Below are positions 29,172-30,144 of a stretch of 30,144 bases of DNA, one piece after another. The DNA is from a virus: positions 1 through 30,144 of IMG/VR virus record IMGVR_UViG_3300030090_003857; one strand, 5' to 3'. The notes beneath the pieces were generated by a model, which worked only from the letters and a program-made list of their open reading frames with translations, did no database searches and was not told where the DNA came from. Both the position numbers and the translations under genes were made by a program. The stretch's first letter is position 1. Each line of letters begins with the position of its first letter.

Positions 29172-29179
29172 TATATTTG
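29172..29179 (+). promoter_or_regulatory. -7 element TATATTTG before 52-aa gene
   Basis: Exact TAnnTTTG, 28 bases before the ATG at 29208, in a 77-base gap that is otherwise AT-rich without other features. It is the same octamer as seen on the minus strand upstream of the fibre and tape measure. Confidence 0.5.
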
Positions 29180-29207
29180 AATATATAAATAATTAAATAA
29201 TTAGAAA

Positions 29208-29366
29208 ATGAAAAAGAAAGAACCATCAATAGAATTAATTGATAATTTATTACAAGAGGGTACCAAATATCTTAAAAAAGAATTTGGTGGATACCATCCT
29301 TTTTATCTAAAGGTATGGGTAAACAAAAAGCTTAAAGAACAGGGTTATAATATAATAGAATTATGA
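29208..29366 (+). CDS. Hypothetical 52-aa protein
   Basis: Read from the region after the resolvase. MKKKEPSIELIDNLLQEGTKYL then GGYHPFYLKVWVNKKLKEQG: charged, helical, no known motif. Its stop overlaps the next ATG as ATGA, and a TATATTTG box precedes it, so this looks like a separate transcription unit. Confidence 0.65.
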   Translation: MKKKEPSIELIDNLLQEGTKYLKKEFGGYHPFYLKVWVNKKLKEQGYNIIEL

Positions 29367-29677
29367 AAATATATAATTACGAAAAAATGGGTATTCTTGA
29401 CAAGAAAAGTTTAGAATTAGTAATAAAGGCTCATAATGATAATAGAGATAATTCTAGATATTGGTTATTAGATGGCCAAGAAGATGTATTTGAAATGGGA
29501 TTTAATCTTGATTCTGGTTATGTATATATAGCATTGGAAAATGGTATTAGTATTGCATCTTGTTTTGGTCAATCTGTTGATTTTATTGTAACAGATTATG
29601 AAAATGGAGATGAATTTTTTTTTGATACCTATGATGAGGCTTATAATAAATTAGAAAAATTAAATGAAAAAGTATAA
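29363..29677 (+). CDS. Hypothetical 104-aa acidic protein
   Basis: Not recognised. It is acidic, with strands DVFEMGFNLDSGYVYIALENG and DFIVTDYENGDEFFFDTYDEA. Acidic small phage proteins sometimes mimic DNA (anti-restriction), and the Asp/Glu-rich, aromatic-rich surface here would allow that, but there is no further support. Coupled by ATGA to the upstream gene and overlapping the next by 14 bases. Confidence 0.7.
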   Translation: MKIYNYEKMGILDKKSLELVIKAHNDNRDNSRYWLLDGQEDVFEMGFNLDSGYVYIALENGISIASCFGQSVDFIVTDYENGDEFFFDTYDEAYNKLEKLNEKV

Positions 29678-29831
29678 AAATTTTATGAGTCAATTACACG
29701 ATTTACAGAAAATCGAAGGTACATGTATCAGATATACAGAATGGTCTAGAACTGAATTAGAAGCTGATATGTGGGTTGCAGTTAGAAAGAAAATTAATAA
29801 CCTAATTAAATATTATGAAACAGATAAATGA
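29664..29831 (+). CDS. Hypothetical 55-aa protein
   Basis: Read from the gap between its neighbours. MKKYKNFMSQLHDLQKIEGTC, then YTEWSRTELEADMWVAVRKKI and a Tyr-rich end. Helical with no known motif. It overlaps the previous gene end by 14 bases and the next gene start by up to 17; if the next gene starts at 29836 there is no overlap on that side. Confidence 0.6.
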   Translation: MKKYKNFMSQLHDLQKIEGTCIRYTEWSRTELEADMWVAVRKKINNLIKYYETDK

Positions 29832-30108
29832 AATAATGAAACACACAGATGCATACAAGCAACTGAAAAAAAGAGAAACATCTATAAAAGAAGATGTAAA
29901 AACAATCAAAGAATTGGCAGACGATATATACGAAAAAAATGCCACTGTATATAACGAACCACTTTGGTATGAAATACAAAAAGACGATAACCCTGAAATA
30001 TGGGATTCACATTTGCATTATTTAGATATTGATGCAAACGAGGATGAAGATACCGTAATATTAAAGGTTGTCGCATATGTAAAACACAAAAGCAATGTAA
30101 AATGGTAA
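29815..30108 (+). CDS. Hypothetical 97-aa protein
   Basis: Not recognised. A charged helical N-terminal half (MKHTDAYKQLKKRETSIKEDVKT...) precedes a strand-rich end (ATVYNEPLWYEIQKDDNPEIWDSHLHYLDI, ...TVILKVVAYVKHK). ATG 29836 (MKHTDAYKQL) avoids overlap with the 55-aa gene and may be the real start. Its stop overlaps the start of the next gene, which runs off the window. Confidence 0.65.
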   Translation: MKQINEIMKHTDAYKQLKKRETSIKEDVKTIKELADDIYEKNATVYNEPLWYEIQKDDNPEIWDSHLHYLDIDANEDEDTVILKVVAYVKHKSNVKW

Positions 30109-30144
30109 AGAGAATTACAGAATTTTTATTTGTATTTATTTTAT
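30102..30144 (+). CDS. Start of another gene, cut by window end
   Basis: ATG 30102 overlaps the previous stop by 7 bases and opens MVKRITEFLFVFIL..., basic then hydrophobic, a likely membrane or signal-anchor protein. The frame is open at the last base; nothing more can be said. Confidence 0.45.
   Translation, partial: MVKRITEFLFVFIL

Overview
This window is most of the morphogenesis half, plus part of the early half, of a tailed bacteriophage with a long non-contractile tail (siphovirus type: HK97-fold capsid, tape measure, G/GT tail chaperone, no sheath gene). The DNA is AT-rich throughout. Gene starts rarely show a strong Shine-Dalgarno sequence. Several structural genes are preceded by TAnnTTTG, the -7 promoter element known from Bacteroidetes. 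Together these suggest a phage of a Bacteroidetes host, probably a flavobacterium. The host assignment is inference. No integrase, tRNA, rRNA, CRISPR array or insertion sequence was seen.

Layout. (1) 1-894, plus strand: two unknown small genes and a PD-(D/E)XK nuclease-like gene, closed by a strong UUCG-loop terminator. (2) 893-25615, minus strand, read right to left: a small unknown gene, a DnaB/Twinkle-like helicase, three unknown small genes, a ParB-like gene, a TAGT-like glycosyltransferase, small and large terminase, portal with an unusual C-terminal extension, MuF-like minor head protein, prohead protease, major capsid, a 109-aa gene bracketed by terminators, a 58-aa gene, four head-tail connector/neck/tail-terminator genes, a lysis cassette (DUF5675-like lysin candidate, three small genes, holin), a tiny basic protein, an HNH nuclease, a 1365-aa tail fibre with an S74 self-cleaving chaperone, a DUF7936-like protein, tail tube, G/GT chaperones, tape measure and a tail-tip protein. 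(3) 25616-25774: divergent control region with three 17-bp operator-like dyads and a perfect 28-bp palindrome. (4) 25775-30144, plus strand: Cro-like regulator, SSB-like protein, small membrane protein, second ParB-like gene, RecB-like exonuclease, Nmad1-like gene, Hjc-like resolvase and unknown small genes, continuing past the window.

How it works together. The control region probably decides between leftward (packaging, structure, lysis) and rightward (recombination, DNA metabolism) transcription. Genes are tightly packed, with many TAATG or ATGA start/stop overlaps implying translational coupling. Several real genes have no ordinary long reading frame of their own and were found by reading the gaps: the frameshifted GT chaperone (5167-5870) and proteins of 37, 46, 49, 52, 55 and 58 aa. 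The glycosyltransferase, the two ParB-like proteins and the Nmad1-like protein together hint that this phage may carry glycosylated or otherwise modified DNA bases; the rest of such a pathway would lie outside the window.
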